Source: Lentimicrobium sp. L6
GTDB taxonomy: Bacteria; Bacteroidota; Bacteroidia; Bacteroidales; UBA12170
Assembly (NCBI RefSeq): GCF_013166655.1
Contig: NZ_JABKCA010000005.1
Location: 39,553-103,552, forward strand
DNA: 64,000 nucleotides
Direction of reading: 5' to 3'
In this document: piece after piece, positions 1-11,239 of the stretch
Layout of the letters: every line of letters starts with the position of its first letter
Position numbering within the stretch: the stretch's first letter is position 1
The notes under the pieces: generated by a model
Databases searched by the model: none
What the model was told of the DNA's origin: nothing
Seen by the model: only the letters and a program-made list of their open reading frames with translations
Position numbers and translations under genes: made by a program

Positions 1-3000
1 ATCAACTCCTGAATAGGGAATATTTGCATTCCCAAACTGCTCTAAACTACCTGAAATAGAGATAGAAAATTGATTTTCTTCTGCGTATATATGACTCTTT
101 AATCCTTCAGAAGTAAAATCTTCAATTGTTCCATCCCCCCAATTAACAGTTACATCTACTTCGCCAAACAGAGGAAGCTCCATTATTGTTCCATCGGAGT
201 GATTGGTGTTTATGTGAATGACCATGGCATCGTTACTTTCTTCGCCACCCTCATAAGGTCCCATATCCACAACAGCATTTCCATCTCCATTTCCATCTTG
301 GACTCTTTGCTCTCCATCGAAATCTGTTGCAGTCATTACCTTGGTGTTATCACCCGCATCAATACATGGACTAGATTCTAGTAAATAAAAATTATCACTA
401 ACAGCATCAACAAATTGTGGTTCTTGATATAAATTACCATAAACATCTGTGCTATCTCCATTGTCATTTACAATTACCAACGAACCTAATCCGTCGATTT
501 CAACATTAATAAAATTCTGAATATCATGATTCAATAGATTATTACCAACTTCTAATGTACCTCCAAAGGACTCAATGTTACATTCACTATTAATAGAGTT
601 TACTCCAAGTTGGAAAATGTTATTATAGATATAAGAATCTCCTCTTTGATGAATATTTCTCCTGTGAACATTATTATAAAAAATATTATTTGTTATATAG
701 CATTTTCTATTAAAGTCAACCAGAATAATGCTTTCCCAACTAGAGTTGTACCCAGATGGTTCAAAGTTAGAATAGAACAAATTATTTGAAACCAATGAGC
801 TTGTCAAGTCATCATACTGGTTACCACCAATCTGTAATATTATTTCTGTGTTATTATCGAATACTTTATTATTTTCGAAGATTATTTTTTTCGAATTGTA
901 AGCCGTTTCAATTAGATTTTCTGGTGAATTATTATTTCGAATAATACAATTTCTAATACTTGTGCTTTTTGTAAAATAACCTGCGGCACTATTGGCATCG
1001 TTTAATCCATCTTTAATATCAGCTACGCTATTATTATTAATAGTAGAACTTTCAATATTAATGACTCTGTTACATTCGAATGCTCTCGCTCGACTATACT
1101 TTATTTCACAATATTGAATATCAACTGTATCGGTATTGGTATTGAAAATCTTTACCCCATGCCAACTGTCATCGAGATAGGATGTTAATAATACGCTATC
1201 CAATTCGTTTCCTACAATATTAAGAGAACCATATACAAGCAACTTTGCCTGATTGAAGAAATATAATTCTGCACCTGCATCTATAATAAGAGTTTCACTT
1301 GTGTCGACTGCGATATCACAACCAATATAATAAGTACCAGCAGCAAGAGTACCAGAAATCTCCCCACTTAGAGTTGGGAAAAGCGTAATATCCTCCAAAG
1401 TATTCACCGGATTAAAACAAGACTGTGAATAAATCGTATCTGGAGTAGAACCACACTCTTTTATAAAATAAAGATTATAAGTATCTGATTCTCCATAATA
1501 TTCATAATAACCATCAACATTGGTATAAACAGTATCAATTTCGCTTCCAATATTTAGCTGTTCCAAAATGATCCTGATATTGTTGTGGTTATCTGCTCCG
1601 TCAATATAGGCATAACCATTTATTAGATTTCCATCTTGTTGATTTTGATATTCACAAGCCCCAATATCCAAAGTATCTTGAACTGTTCTTGGATTTCCAT
1701 TTAGATCCACATCTGAAACCTGATTATCTGAAGTTCCAGCGTTAATACAAGAAGATAAGCTAGAAATACTAAAATCAGCATTTAATAACTCCTGATATTG
1801 TTCTTCAGTTTGAGCAAGACCAATAAAACTAATTGGGTTTAAGAAGGCTGAATATTCTTCATTATTTTCATTTCCAATATTATTTGAATGAATATAGAAA
1901 CTATTATTCATATTGAAATCGCCATAAGAGGTGTCTTGAATGGCACAATGATTAATATATGGTTCGTTACCAAAAGTGTTATAGGTTTTAATCTGGTTTG
2001 AAGTATCAGCAGTAATGTTGTTCCATAACAAAGTGTTTTTAATTAAACCTGAGGAATTTATTAATATCCCTCCGGCATCACTTGTAGTTTTATTATTAAC
2101 AATGGTACTATTGGTAACAAAGCCATTTGCATTGGCATAAAATCCACCTCCTCGTTCTGCTTCATTATTATAAATAGCACAACCTATGAAATATCCTGCC
2201 AAACCTGAGGAAGCTCCTCCTCCATATTTTGCCTTATTATTAAATATTTTACAATTTACAGCTTTTCCCCATTCCCATAGTAGCATTCCGCCACCACTAC
2301 CATTTACATCTAAACTTGCAGCATTATCGTGCACAGAACAATTATAAAAATATCCTTGATTATGAGCCATAACACCACCACCCAAGGTATTTCCAGTTAT
2401 AGGTGCTACATTAAATGCAATTTCGCAGTTATAAAACTCGGCTCCTCCATCAACACAAACACCTACTCCTTGTCCTTTTGTGACAATTCTATTGAATACA
2501 ATTTCACAATTATTGAATGTTCCGGCAGTTCCATATATACCACCACCATAGGAGATAGATTTATTAGAGCTAAATAAACAATCATCATACTGACCACCTG
2601 CAGAATAGAGTCCGGCACCATAACCATCCAATGGATTGAGTTCTTCTTCGATTCTAAAAGTAGCATTATTGCTAAATTCACAATTTGTAAACGTTCCATC
2701 GTAAACAAATGCACCGCCACCATCTGCAGCAAGGTTTCCAACAAAGACACAGTAGTCCACTGTTGGAGAGGAGGTTTCGCTAGAGAATAATCCTCCACCA
2801 TTAATATCCTGGGTTCCCAAACGGGCATAGCCATTGGCAAAAACGAGTCCATTGAGTATACAAGTGGAATCGGTTCCGGGAGGAATAAAGCCCACATGCA
2901 TGGCATTTTCGCTCATTAATAAGGTATCGGGTAGCAGTGCGGTATCGGGCAAAGCTATTTGCAATGCATCGAGCAGATTTCCTTGGCTAAGTCCTTCTGC

Positions 3001-6000
3001 CCACTCGTCCAACCATTCATCATTTCTATTAAAATCACCACTTAAAATGGTTTTGTTGTTTTCTATATCACGCTCTTCTATAGAAGTCTCATTTCCTAAA
3101 AATCCTCCATAAACTTCTACTTTACTATGGAAGCTAAACCCACGCATTCTAAGACTATCTTGACCTGTTAATCCTGAGGTTTGAGTTCCATAAATAGTAT
3201 CGGTAGGATGATAAATTCCTTGGGCTATCCATACCTGTCCACCTTCATTGTCTTTTTGTTGATTGATGGCATATTGTACTTTTGTGGAATCCATGGCGTT
3301 TTGCCAGGAGGAGCCGTTTTTGGTGCCGGAGCCTGTTTGGGATACATATAAGATATTGGGCATATCCCAATTTCCTATATGATAAAGGCTATCTATTTCT
3401 GCTTGGTTTAAGGTGCGGTTGTAAATGCTAATGTCATCCATTTTGCCATTTACATAATATGGATAAGAAGATGACAAATGACGACCGAATAATATAGAAG
3501 CTGTTGAAGCACCTATTGGTGTAGAATAATTATTTGAATCAACAAGAGAATTATCAATAAATAACTTAATTATAGCACCATCATAAGTTGCTACCATATG
3601 ATGCCAATTATTCTGAGGTATAGATTCTGTCGGTGAAGGTTCAGAAGTGCCATTTGAACCATTTAATCCCCAATAAAAAATATTATTGGTTCCTTGACTT
3701 ATACCAAGTGTAATAGCTCCATTCGATAAGTCATGCCCTCTTGAAATAAAATATTGAGCACAACCTACAGTACAATTAGTATTATTATTAAAGCCAACTA
3801 CTTTAACCCATAAACTTATAGACAGTTCCAAAGCTCCATTCAAAACAGAAATATTTGGCACTTCTATATAATTACTTAATCCATCAAAACTATAAGCTTT
3901 ATTAGCATTACCAAACCTATCAGACGTTAAAGTTGCTCCATTTACGATTCCATCATTCCCATTTCCGCTTTCATCGTTGGCATTGCCATTGAAGGGGTAG
4001 TGCGCAACTAAGCCAGAAGCAGTGCTATTCTCCTCCACAATCACCACTACAGAATCCACTTCCAAAGTAAAACCTGGAAAATCTGTATTGGTAATTTCTA
4101 AATTATAATAAAAAGTTCCGGCATTGTCTTCTGTCACTGAAATACTGTTTTCAGTTGTGGTTCCAACTAGGTTTCCTTCTTTATACCAATTGTAGGTACT
4201 GTTTTCTACAGTATTATCAAAATCTAGTTGGATGGTTCCTTCGGTTCCTGCTGTAAGATAAGCTGTATCGAATGCATAAATGATTCTTTGAGGATCGTAA
4301 TCCAATACGCTTAAGGGTAACTTCGTTAAATCTTCATAAGTAAAAGTATTCAATTTCACACTTAACCAAGTCAAGCTGTTTGTATTTTCAAAAAGCGAAT
4401 CTGAAACGATAGAAAATTGATTATAGCTAAAATTAGCTGTGATTAAATTTTCTAATAAATTCAAGCTCATTGGGATACCACCTGTAAACTGGTTAAATTT
4501 CAGACTTAGGTCTGTTAGTCCTGTTAAATTACCAAGTTCAGATGGAAGCTCTCCACTGAATGCATTGCCATTCAGCCATAATACATTTAGATTAGATAAG
4601 TTTTCTATGTCACTACTCAATGTTCCGCTAAATGCATTGTCATCTAGTTTTAAGGTGTTTAAATTTGTTAAGTCCCAGAGGCTTTCCGGAATAGTTCCTG
4701 AAAGAAGTTGATTATCACTAAGTCTTAACTTCTGCAAACTGATTAGATTTCCAATATTTACTGGGAGATTACCTTCCAGATTATTATTATTTAGATAAAG
4801 ATTCTCCAGGTTTGTCAAGTTAACTAATTCGGATGGGATTGTACCATCTAACTGATTAAAATCCAATCCAAGGGTTTTTAATTGTAAGAGGTTTCCTATT
4901 TCAGCTGGAATATTTCCACTTATTTCATTATTGGTCAAGCTAAGTACTTCCAGATTTAAAAGATTTCCCATTTCAACTGGAATACTTCCTGAGATACTAT
5001 TAACAGGCAACCATAAATAGCTTAAAAACCCGAGTTCTTCCAATTCCGCTGGTAGGAATCCTACCATATTATTATCTGTTAATGATATTTCGGTCACATT
5101 CCCATCCCCATCAGTAGTCACGCCATACCAATCTTCCAATGATTCATCGCTTAGCCAGTTAGTGTTTTCAGTCCAGTTATCACCATCGGTGGCGTTGTAT
5201 AGGGCTATTAATGCATTTTTCTGTTCTTCTATTGTTGATGGACAGTTTGCGCCCCAATTGGGATGGTATTCGGGAAGTAAGGGGCAATTGTTTGAAAAAC
5301 TAGTCGGTTCTTCTACAATTTGTTCAACACACCAATTTGATAGGTTTTTATTAAATGAAGTAGCTCCAGAAAACATAAATTGCATTGATGTAACAGAACT
5401 TACATCCCAATCACCTATAGGTTGATTAAAAGATGTTGCATTACTAAACATAAATTGCATATGTTGAGCCGAACTAACATCCCAAAGACTTATATTCTGA
5501 TTAAAAGAACTTGCATCCATAAACATCCCAACCATTAACTCCACGGAGCTTGTATTCCAGTTTGATATGTCCTGATTAAAAAAATTTGCCTCATTAAACA
5601 TATATGACATTGTTGTAACATTACTTACATCCCAATTGCTTATGTTATTATTGAAACTTGGACAATATTGAAACATACCATATAAATCAGTTACATTACT
5701 AATATCCCAATTAGATAAATCTCCATTAAAATTTGAAGCATATCTAAACATAAAGCTCAGGTTGGTTACATCATTAGGAAGAGTCTCTGGAACAGATACA
5801 ATACTACAAGAATCAGTTATTGTTCCACAAAAAGCTCCTTCAAGTGAAGTTAAACCCAAGTTCCCCCAAGAGCTTACCTCAGTTATTTTATCGGCTCCAG
5901 GATAAGAATACAATGTATTCCCAAACTGATTTAAACTTCCACTTATCCCAATTGTATATTGCCCTTCAGTATCATAAGTGTGATAAGCATTTCCAGCAGT

Positions 6001-9000
6001 ATTAAGATCTTCCGTTATTCCATCTCCCCAATTTACAGTAACATCAACACTACCGTATAATGGCAATCCCATTGAGGTTCCTGCTGAATGATTGGTGTTG
6101 ATATGAATAACCATAGCATCATTATAATCTTCCTCAACAATCACAACAACAGAATCCACTTCCAAAGTAAAACCAGAGAAATCAGTATTGGTGATTTCTA
6201 AGTTATAATAGAAAGTTCCGGCATTGTCTTCGGTAACTGTAATACTGTTTTCAGTTGTAGTTCCTATTAGGTTGTTTTCTTTATACCATTTATAGGTGGA
6301 GTTTTCTACATCGTTGTCGAAGCTTAGTTGTATGTTGCCTTCTTGTCCTGCAGTGAGGTAGGCGGTGTCGTAGGCGTGGATGGTGTTTTGGGGGTTATAT
6401 CCCATACCATCAGGGAAGTTTAGTAAATCTTCGAAAGTAAAATTATTCTGTGAAGCATATGACCAATTCAATTCTAATGAATTAAGTTCAGAAGGATAAG
6501 CATCTAATAAATTATCAGTTAATTCAAACTGCTGAAAATTAGAAAGGTTAGCAAAGGCAATAGGGATACTTCCAGTTAGTTGATTATAACCTAAATGTAA
6601 TTCTTCAAGACTAGGAAGATTAGCCAACTCAGCAGGGATATTTCCTGTTAATTGATTGCTTGACAGAACCAAACCCCTAAGATTTGAAAGACTTTCTAAC
6701 TCCAAAGGAATACTTCCTGTTAACTGATTACTCGATAGACCCAAAACCCTAATATTTGAAAGACTACCCAACTCACTAGGGATGCTTCCTATTAATTGAT
6801 TATCATACAAATCTAAGTATTGAAGATTTACAAGGTTCCCCAGCTCAGGAGGGATACTTCCTGTTAATAGATTATCATACAAAAATAAGTATTGAAGATT
6901 TACAAGGTCCCCCAGCTCAGGAGGAATACTTCCTATTAATAAATTATGATACAAATGTAAGTTACGAAGATTTGAAAGATTCCCGAGCTCAGGAGGTATA
7001 TTTCCTGATAATTGATTTGTGTATAAATTTAAAGAAACTAGGTAAGTTAAATCCCCAACTTCATTTGGGATAACACCTGATAATTGATTCTCATATAAAT
7101 TTAAATATCCTATGAAAGTTAAGTCCCCAATTTCATTTGGAATAAATCCAACTAGATTATTATTTGCAAGATCAACTTTAACAATATTCCCATCAATATC
7201 CACATCAACCCCATACCAATCCTCAAGTGGCGCATCTGTCAACCAGTTTTCATTGTTAGTCCAGTTAGCACCATCTGTGGCATTGTATAGGGCTATTAGG
7301 GCGTTTTTTTGTTCTTCCAAAGTTGAAGGGCAGTTTGCTCCCCAATTCGGATGGTATTCGGGAACTAATGGGCAACTTTCAGAAAAATAAAGAGGTTCTT
7401 CACTAATCAGTTCTACACACCATGCAGAAATATCCTGAATAAAAGAAGACGCTCCTTTAAAAAGCATGGGCATATATGTAACATTACTTACATCCCAATT
7501 ACTTAAATCTTGATTAAAGGAACTAGCATTATGAAATAACTCCATCATAATTGTTAAAGAACTGATATTCCATAATCCAATATCTTGATTAAAGGACGAA
7601 GCACCAGCAAAAATATTATTCATGCTTGTAACTGAGCTTACATCCCATGAGCTGATATTTCCATTAAATAATTCGGCATTTATGAATAAAAAATTCATAT
7701 TTGTCACGTTACTAACATCCCAAGAATTCAGGTTCTGATTAAATGATTCATCATATGAAAACAATCCTTCCATGTTGGTCACAGAGCTAACATTCCAAGA
7801 ATTAATATTTTGATTAAATGACGTAGCACCTGCAAACATCCGACTCATGTTTGAAACTGAACTTACATCCCATAAACCTATATTCTGATTAAAGGAGATT
7901 GCATCTTGAAGCATTCTAGACATATCAGTTACTGAACTAACATTCCAATCACTAATGTTGAAGTTAAATAATGTTGCACCCCGAAACATATTAGACAAAC
8001 TTGTAACACCCTGAGGAATAGAGGATGGTACAAGAACAAGATTTTCTGAACTATCATAAGTTAGTCCTCCAAAAAAAGCTCCACTCAGTGATGTCAAGCC
8101 CAGGTTCCCCCAACTTGATACACTATCGATCAATTGAGCACCATCATAACCAGAACTACCATTTCCAAACTGTTCCAGACTACCACTAATCCCAATTGCG
8201 TATTGCCCTTCTTCATCATAAACATGAGAAGCATTTCCAGCAGTATTAATATCTTCCGTTGTTCCATCTCCCCAATCAACAGTCACATTTACTTCCCCAA
8301 ATAAAGGGAGCTCCATTATTGTACCATCAGAATGATTGGTGTTGATATGGATAACCATAGGTTCAGGACAATCTTCTTCTGAACCTCCATCTGTAATTGT
8401 CCATCCATGATTGTCAATTAATGATTGTCGGGCATTTTCTGCTTCCCCACAGGAGTATTTACTGTTTCCTCCATGAAAGTTTATATTTTGATTTACATTT
8501 TGCAAAGACCAATTTATTAAGATGGCGTCATAATTTTCCGTTGATAAGCTTACCCCTTTTAAAAAATTGGTGAAATCACTTACATTAGAAATATTCCATG
8601 TACTTAAATTCTGATCAAATGAAGAACAATATGTCAGCATATGTTTCATATTCCATACATTACTAACATCCCAGGAACTTATGTCTTGATTAAAACTACT
8701 AGCACCATGAAAAATAGAATACATATTTGTTACAGAACTAACATCCCAACCACTAATATCTTGATTAAAGCTTTCACACAAACTAAATAAATAGCTAAAG
8801 TCTTCAATTGCACTTACATCCCAATTCTGTATATTTTGATTGAATAATGTAGCGCCATAAAACATTCTGAATACTTTTGTGACATTGCTTATATTCCAAC
8901 TAATTATATTAGGATCATTAAAGCTACTAGCATTAAAAAACAAGTTGGACAAATCAGTAATACTTGTTGGCAAATTAGCTGGGACTTGATTCAGATTTGT

Positions 9001-10119
9001 GGCAAAGCTAAAAGCTCCATTCAAGGAAGTTAATCCTAAATCCCCAAAACTTCCGACTGACACTATTTTTTCAGCACCAAGATACGGTGTAATTCCATCA
9101 CCAAATTGCTCCAAACTTCCACGAATATTGACTGTATACTGGCCTTCAGAATCATATGAATGAGAGGCCTTTCCTGAAGTTGTAATATCTTCTATTGTTC
9201 CATCTCCCCAATCCACTGTAACATCAACTTCACCAAACAGCGGAAGCTCCATAGTTGTTCCATCAGAATGATTGGTGTTTATGTGGATGACCATAGGTTC
9301 CGTGCAATCTTCTTCTGAACCTCCATCTGTTATTGTCCATCCATGGTTGTCTATTAATGATTGTCTGGCAATTTCAGCTTCACCACAGGAATATTTACTG
9401 TCTCCTCCGTGAAAGTTTACATTTTGTTGGACACTTTGCTGTGACCATGAATTTAAGGTGGCTGAATAGTTTTCAGCTGATAATGTAACATCATTAAGAA
9501 AATTATTAAAATTAGTTACATTACTAATAACCCATGAACTAAGGTTCTGATTAAAGGAACTTGCTCCTTCAAACATAAACGCCATATTTGTTACTTCACT
9601 AACATCCCACATACTAATATCCTGATTAAATAGAGTAGCATATGAAAAGGCCATAGACAAATTAGTAATACCATCTGGTAATACAGTTGGTACACTTACA
9701 ATACTAGATGTAGCTACATAGCCTCCCATATAAAAAGCCCCGGATAGTGAAGTTAATCCCAAATCCCCAAAACTACTTACACTTTCAATTAAATGAGCCC
9801 CATTATAAGCTGCTAAACCATTTCCAAACTGGGTCAAACTACCATTAATCCAAATGGCATATTCTCCATCTAAAGCATATGTATGTGATAAATTTCCACT
9901 ATTATTTACAGTTTCGCTACTCCCATCCCCCCAATTTACAGTAACATCAACGCTACCGTGTAATGGCAATTCAATTGTGGTTCCTGATGAGTGATTGGTA
10001 TTGATATGAATAATCATATCAGTGGCAGGGTTTTGAGCAAAAGCTCCAACAAAAAAAGCAGATAATAAAAACACAGCTATCACTTTAGCTATAAAGGTTT
10101 GGTTGGTTTTGAAGTTCAT
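1..10119 (-). CDS. Giant exported BspA/leucine-rich-repeat adhesin-like protein (3' end beyond the window)
   Basis: The frame opens at an ATG at 10119 and I see no stop in register down to base 1, so at least 3373 codons are present and the C terminus is missing. A signal peptide ends near residue 30 (AFFVGAFAQ). Five copies of a module with INTNHS and a WGDG motif start near residues 36, 276, 588, 1336 and 3298. The first four are followed by BspA-type DUF285 repeats (SFNQDISNWDVSSVTNM). Leucine-rich repeats opening with LYNATDG.NW lie near 940-1240 and 1630-1940, each followed by an Ig-like stretch. A LamG-like domain lies near 2035-2240, and two parallel beta-helix regions near 2260-2810 and 2900-3270. 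The architecture suggests surface adhesion or polymer binding. Export by T9SS is inferred, because the sorting domain would lie off the edge. Confidence 0.88.
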   Translation of the reverse strand, partial: MNFKTNQTFIAKVIAVFLLSAFFVGAFAQNPATDMIIHINTNHSSGTTIELPLHGSVDVTVNWGDGSSETVNNSGNLSHTYALDGEYAIWINGSLTQFGNGLAAYNGAHLIESVSSFGDLGLTSLSGAFYMGGYVATSSIVSVPTVLPDGITNLSMAFSYATLFNQDISMWDVSEVTNMAFMFEGASSFNQNLSSWVISNVTNFNNFLNDVTLSAENYSATLNSWSQQSVQQNVNFHGGDSKYSCGEAEIARQSLIDNHGWTITDGGSEEDCTEPMVIHINTNHSDGTTMELPLFGEVDVTVDWGDGTIEDITTSGKASHSYDSEGQYTVNIRGSLEQFGDGITPYLGAEKIVSVGSFGDLGLTSLNGAFSFATNLNQVPANLPTSITDLSNLFFNASSFNDPNIISWNISNVTKVFRMFYGATLFNQNIQNWDVSAIEDFSYLFSLCESFNQDISGWDVSSVTNMYSIFHGASSFNQDISSWDVSNVWNMKHMLTYCSSFDQNLSTWNISNVSDFTNFLKGVSLSTENYDAILINWSLQNVNQNINFHGGNSKYSCGEAENARQSLIDNHGWTITDGGSEEDCPEPMVIHINTNHSDGTIMELPLFGEVNVTVDWGDGTTEDINTAGNASHVYDEEGQYAIGISGSLEQFGNGSSGYDGAQLIDSVSSWGNLGLTSLSGAFFGGLTYDSSENLVLVPSSIPQGVTSLSNMFRGATLFNFNISDWNVSSVTDMSRMLQDAISFNQNIGLWDVSSVSNMSRMFAGATSFNQNINSWNVSSVTNMEGLFSYDESFNQNLNSWDVSNVTNMNFLFINAELFNGNISSWDVSSVTSMNNIFAGASSFNQDIGLWNISSLTIMMELFHNASSFNQDLSNWDVSNVTYMPMLFKGASSFIQDISAWCVELISEEPLYFSESCPLVPEYHPNWGANCPSTLEEQKNALIALYNATDGANWTNNENWLTDAPLEDWYGVDVDIDGNIVKVDLANNNLVGFIPNEIGDLTFIGYLNLYENQLSGVIPNEVGDLTYLVSLNLYTNQLSGNIPPELGNLSNLRNLHLYHNLLIGSIPPELGDLVNLQYLFLYDNLLTGSIPPELGNLVNLQYLDLYDNQLIGSIPSELGSLSNIRVLGLSSNQLTGSIPLELESLSNLRGLVLSSNQLTGNIPAELANLPSLEELHLGYNQLTGSIPIAFANLSNFQQFELTDNLLDAYPSELNSLELNWSYASQNNFTFEDLLNFPDGMGYNPQNTIHAYDTAYLTAGQEGNIQLSFDNDVENSTYKWYKENNLIGTTTENSITVTEDNAGTFYYNLEITNTDFSGFTLEVDSVVVIVEEDYNDAMVIHINTNHSAGTSMGLPLYGSVDVTVNWGDGITEDLNTAGNAYHTYDTEGQYTIGISGSLNQFGNTLYSYPGADKITEVSSWGNLGLTSLEGAFCGTITDSCSIVSVPETLPNDVTNLSFMFRYASNFNGDLSNWDISNVTDLYGMFQYCPSFNNNISNWDVSNVTTMSYMFNEANFFNQDISNWNTSSVELMVGMFMDASSFNQNISLWDVSSAQHMQFMFSNATSFNQPIGDWDVSSVTSMQFMFSGATSFNKNLSNWCVEQIVEEPTSFSNNCPLLPEYHPNWGANCPSTIEEQKNALIALYNATDGDNWTENTNWLSDESLEDWYGVTTDGDGNVTEISLTDNNMVGFLPAELEELGFLSYLWLPVNSISGSIPVEMGNLLNLEVLSLTNNEISGNIPAEIGNLLQLKTLGLDFNQLDGTIPSELVNLTNLENLYLNNNNLEGNLPVNIGNLISLQKLRLSDNQLLSGTIPESLWDLTNLNTLKLDDNAFSGTLSSDIENLSNLNVLWLNGNAFSGELPSELGNLTGLTDLSLKFNQFTGGIPMSLNLLENLITANFSYNQFSIVSDSLFENTNSLTWLSVKLNTFTYEDLTKLPLSVLDYDPQRIIYAFDTAYLTAGTEGTIQLDFDNTVENSTYNWYKEGNLVGTTTENSISVTEDNAGTFYYNLEITNTDFPGFTLEVDSVVVIVEENSTASGLVAHYPFNGNANDESGNGNDGIVNGATLTSDRFGNANKAYSFDGLSNYIEVPNISVLNGALELSISLWVKVVGFNNNTNCTVGCAQYFISRGHDLSNGAITLGISQGTNNIFYWGLNGSNGTSEPSPTESIPQNNWHHMVATYDGAIIKLFIDNSLVDSNNYSTPIGASTASILFGRHLSSSYPYYVNGKMDDISIYNRTLNQAEIDSLYHIGNWDMPNILYVSQTGSGTKNGSSWQNAMDSTKVQYAINQQKDNEGGQVWIAQGIYHPTDTIYGTQTSGLTGQDSLRMRGFSFHSKVEVYGGFLGNETSIEERDIENNKTILSGDFNRNDEWLDEWAEGLSQGNLLDALQIALPDTALLPDTLLMSENAMHVGFIPPGTDSTCILNGLVFANGYARLGTQDINGGGLFSSETSSPTVDYCVFVGNLAADGGGAFVYDGTFTNCEFSNNATFRIEEELNPLDGYGAGLYSAGGQYDDCLFSSNKSISYGGGIYGTAGTFNNCEIVFNRIVTKGQGVGVCVDGGAEFYNCEIAFNVAPITGNTLGGGVMAHNQGYFYNCSVHDNAASLDVNGSGGGMLLWEWGKAVNCKIFNNKAKYGGGASSGLAGYFIGCAIYNNEAERGGGFYANANGFVTNSTIVNNKTTSDAGGILINSSGLIKNTLLWNNITADTSNQIKTYNTFGNEPYINHCAIQDTSYGDFNMNNSFYIHSNNIGNENNEEYSAFLNPISFIGLAQTEEQYQELLNADFSISSLSSCINAGTSDNQVSDVDLNGNPRTVQDTLDIGACEYQNQQDGNLINGYAYIDGADNHNNIRIILEQLNIGSEIDTVYTNVDGYYEYYGESDTYNLYFIKECGSTPDTIYSQSCFNPVNTLEDITLFPTLSGEISGTLAAGTYYIGCDIAVDTSETLIIDAGAELYFFNQAKLLVYGSLNIVGNELDSVLLTSYLDDSWHGVKIFNTNTDTVDIQYCEIKYSRARAFECNRVINIESSTINNNSVADIKDGLNDANSAAGYFTKSTSIRNCIIRNNNSPENLIETAYNSKKIIFENNKVFDNNTEIILQIGGNQYDDLTSSLVSNNLFYSNFEPSGYNSSWESIILVDFNRKCYITNNIFYNNVHRRNIHQRGDSYIYNNIFQLGVNSINSECNIESFGGTLEVGNNLLNHDIQNFINVEIDGLGSLVIVNDNGDSTDVYGNLYQEPQFVDAVSDNFYLLESSPCIDAGDNTKVMTATDFDGEQRVQDGNGDGNAVVDMGPYEGGEESNDAMVIHINTNHSDGTIMELPLFGEVDVTVNWGDGTIEDFTSEGLKSHIYAEENQFSISISGSLEQFGNANIPYSGVD

Positions 10120-10384
10120 TTCTGTAATGCGTTTAATTTTTATATACAATAGACTCTTTGGTCTTTTTCAGTGTTCGTCAAAAATATTTTATTGTTTTAT
10201 CATTTCCCTCCCCCTTTTCCGTGATTTTAATCACTCACGGTAAACCATGAGTTTTGTGGGAAGATCAGGAATGAAGAAAAAATGAATCTAGATGGAGAAA
10301 TGGTAATATTGGTAGATTTTTATGGTGGAGAATATTTAGAAAACCTAGTCCCCTTGCTCTTTGCTCTTTGCCCTTTGCTTTTTT

Positions 10385-11032
10385 TTACTCAATCAACTGC
10401 CGCTCCATGGCTTTCTTTATAAGCCCAGCCACATTTTTCACTCCAAACTTGAGGAAGAGGTTTTTTCGGTGGCTTTCGATGGTGTTTGGACTTAAAAATA
10501 ATTTTTCTGCTATTTCCACTGAAGTTAACTCATCAGATATCAACTGTAAGACCTGCTTTTCCCTTTTGGTTAAATCTAATTCATCAAATCTTGAGAAATA
10601 GTCGGCTGGCTTTTTCATTATCTCTATCACAGCTTCATAGATATCTGAGGAATAAAAAGGGTGATCTGTTATGGCCCTGTCAACAGCTTTTGCAATATCA
10701 ATTTTCAAACTTTGCTTGGAGATGATGCCATTAATACCATGATGCAATAATTTCTGTATCACCCATAGCTGTATGTGCATAGTACAAGCTATCACTTTGA
10801 TATTTACAAAATCTTTACGAATAAGCTTAAGGAGTTCCACGCCATCCATTACCGGCATATCCACATCGGTAAATACGATATCTGGTTTGTTTTCTTGAAT
10901 CAAATCAAGAGCCTCTTCTCCAGATTTTACCATTCCAACAATCTCGGTATTTTCTATTTTTTCGATATATTTTGATAGACCATGAAGGGTTATATCATGA
11001 TCATCTACAATGAGGATTTTGGTTAATTTCAT
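10385..11032 (-). CDS. LuxR/NarL-family response regulator (paralog 1)
   Basis: A receiver domain (residues 1-125) with acidic pair DDHD near the N terminus, phospho-acceptor D56 in FTDVDMP and conserved K in SKQS is followed by a LuxR helix-turn-helix (LTKREKQVLQLISDE to SPNTIESHRKNLF). It is a cytoplasmic DNA-binding regulator of 215 residues. An ATG two codons upstream (11038) is also possible; I chose 11032 because the paralog at 13983-14630 begins at the matching MK.TKILIVDDHD. The two paralogs are roughly 85 percent identical by eye and flank a kinase/regulator pair. The target genes are unknown; the giant adhesin gene lies directly downstream on the same strand, which makes it a possible target. 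Confidence 0.9.
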   Translation of the reverse strand: MKLTKILIVDDHDITLHGLSKYIEKIENTEIVGMVKSGEEALDLIQENKPDIVFTDVDMPVMDGVELLKLIRKDFVNIKVIACTMHIQLWVIQKLLHHGINGIISKQSLKIDIAKAVDRAITDHPFYSSDIYEAVIEIMKKPADYFSRFDELDLTKREKQVLQLISDELTSVEIAEKLFLSPNTIESHRKNLFLKFGVKNVAGLIKKAMERQLIE

Positions 11033-11239
11033 AAGCATTCTTTTCTGTCATATAGATGCTTTATTTATCACCGAGCTCATTATAAGCTCAAAGATTATAT
11101 TCTCGCCCACTCTCTATGACTTTCCATTAGTGGTTTTCCGTGAGTTAGATTCTATCATTTGCGAATTTAGATATCCCCACAACACCAAAAAACACATAAA
11201 TGTGTAGGTAAAAGAAGTCTTTGATAAGGAAATAGCAGG

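Noticed and set aside
2463..2906. A minus-strand open frame of 147 codons inside the giant gene
   Set aside because: It is out of register with the main frame, has no recognisable domain, and the main frame across it encodes a clear beta-helix region.
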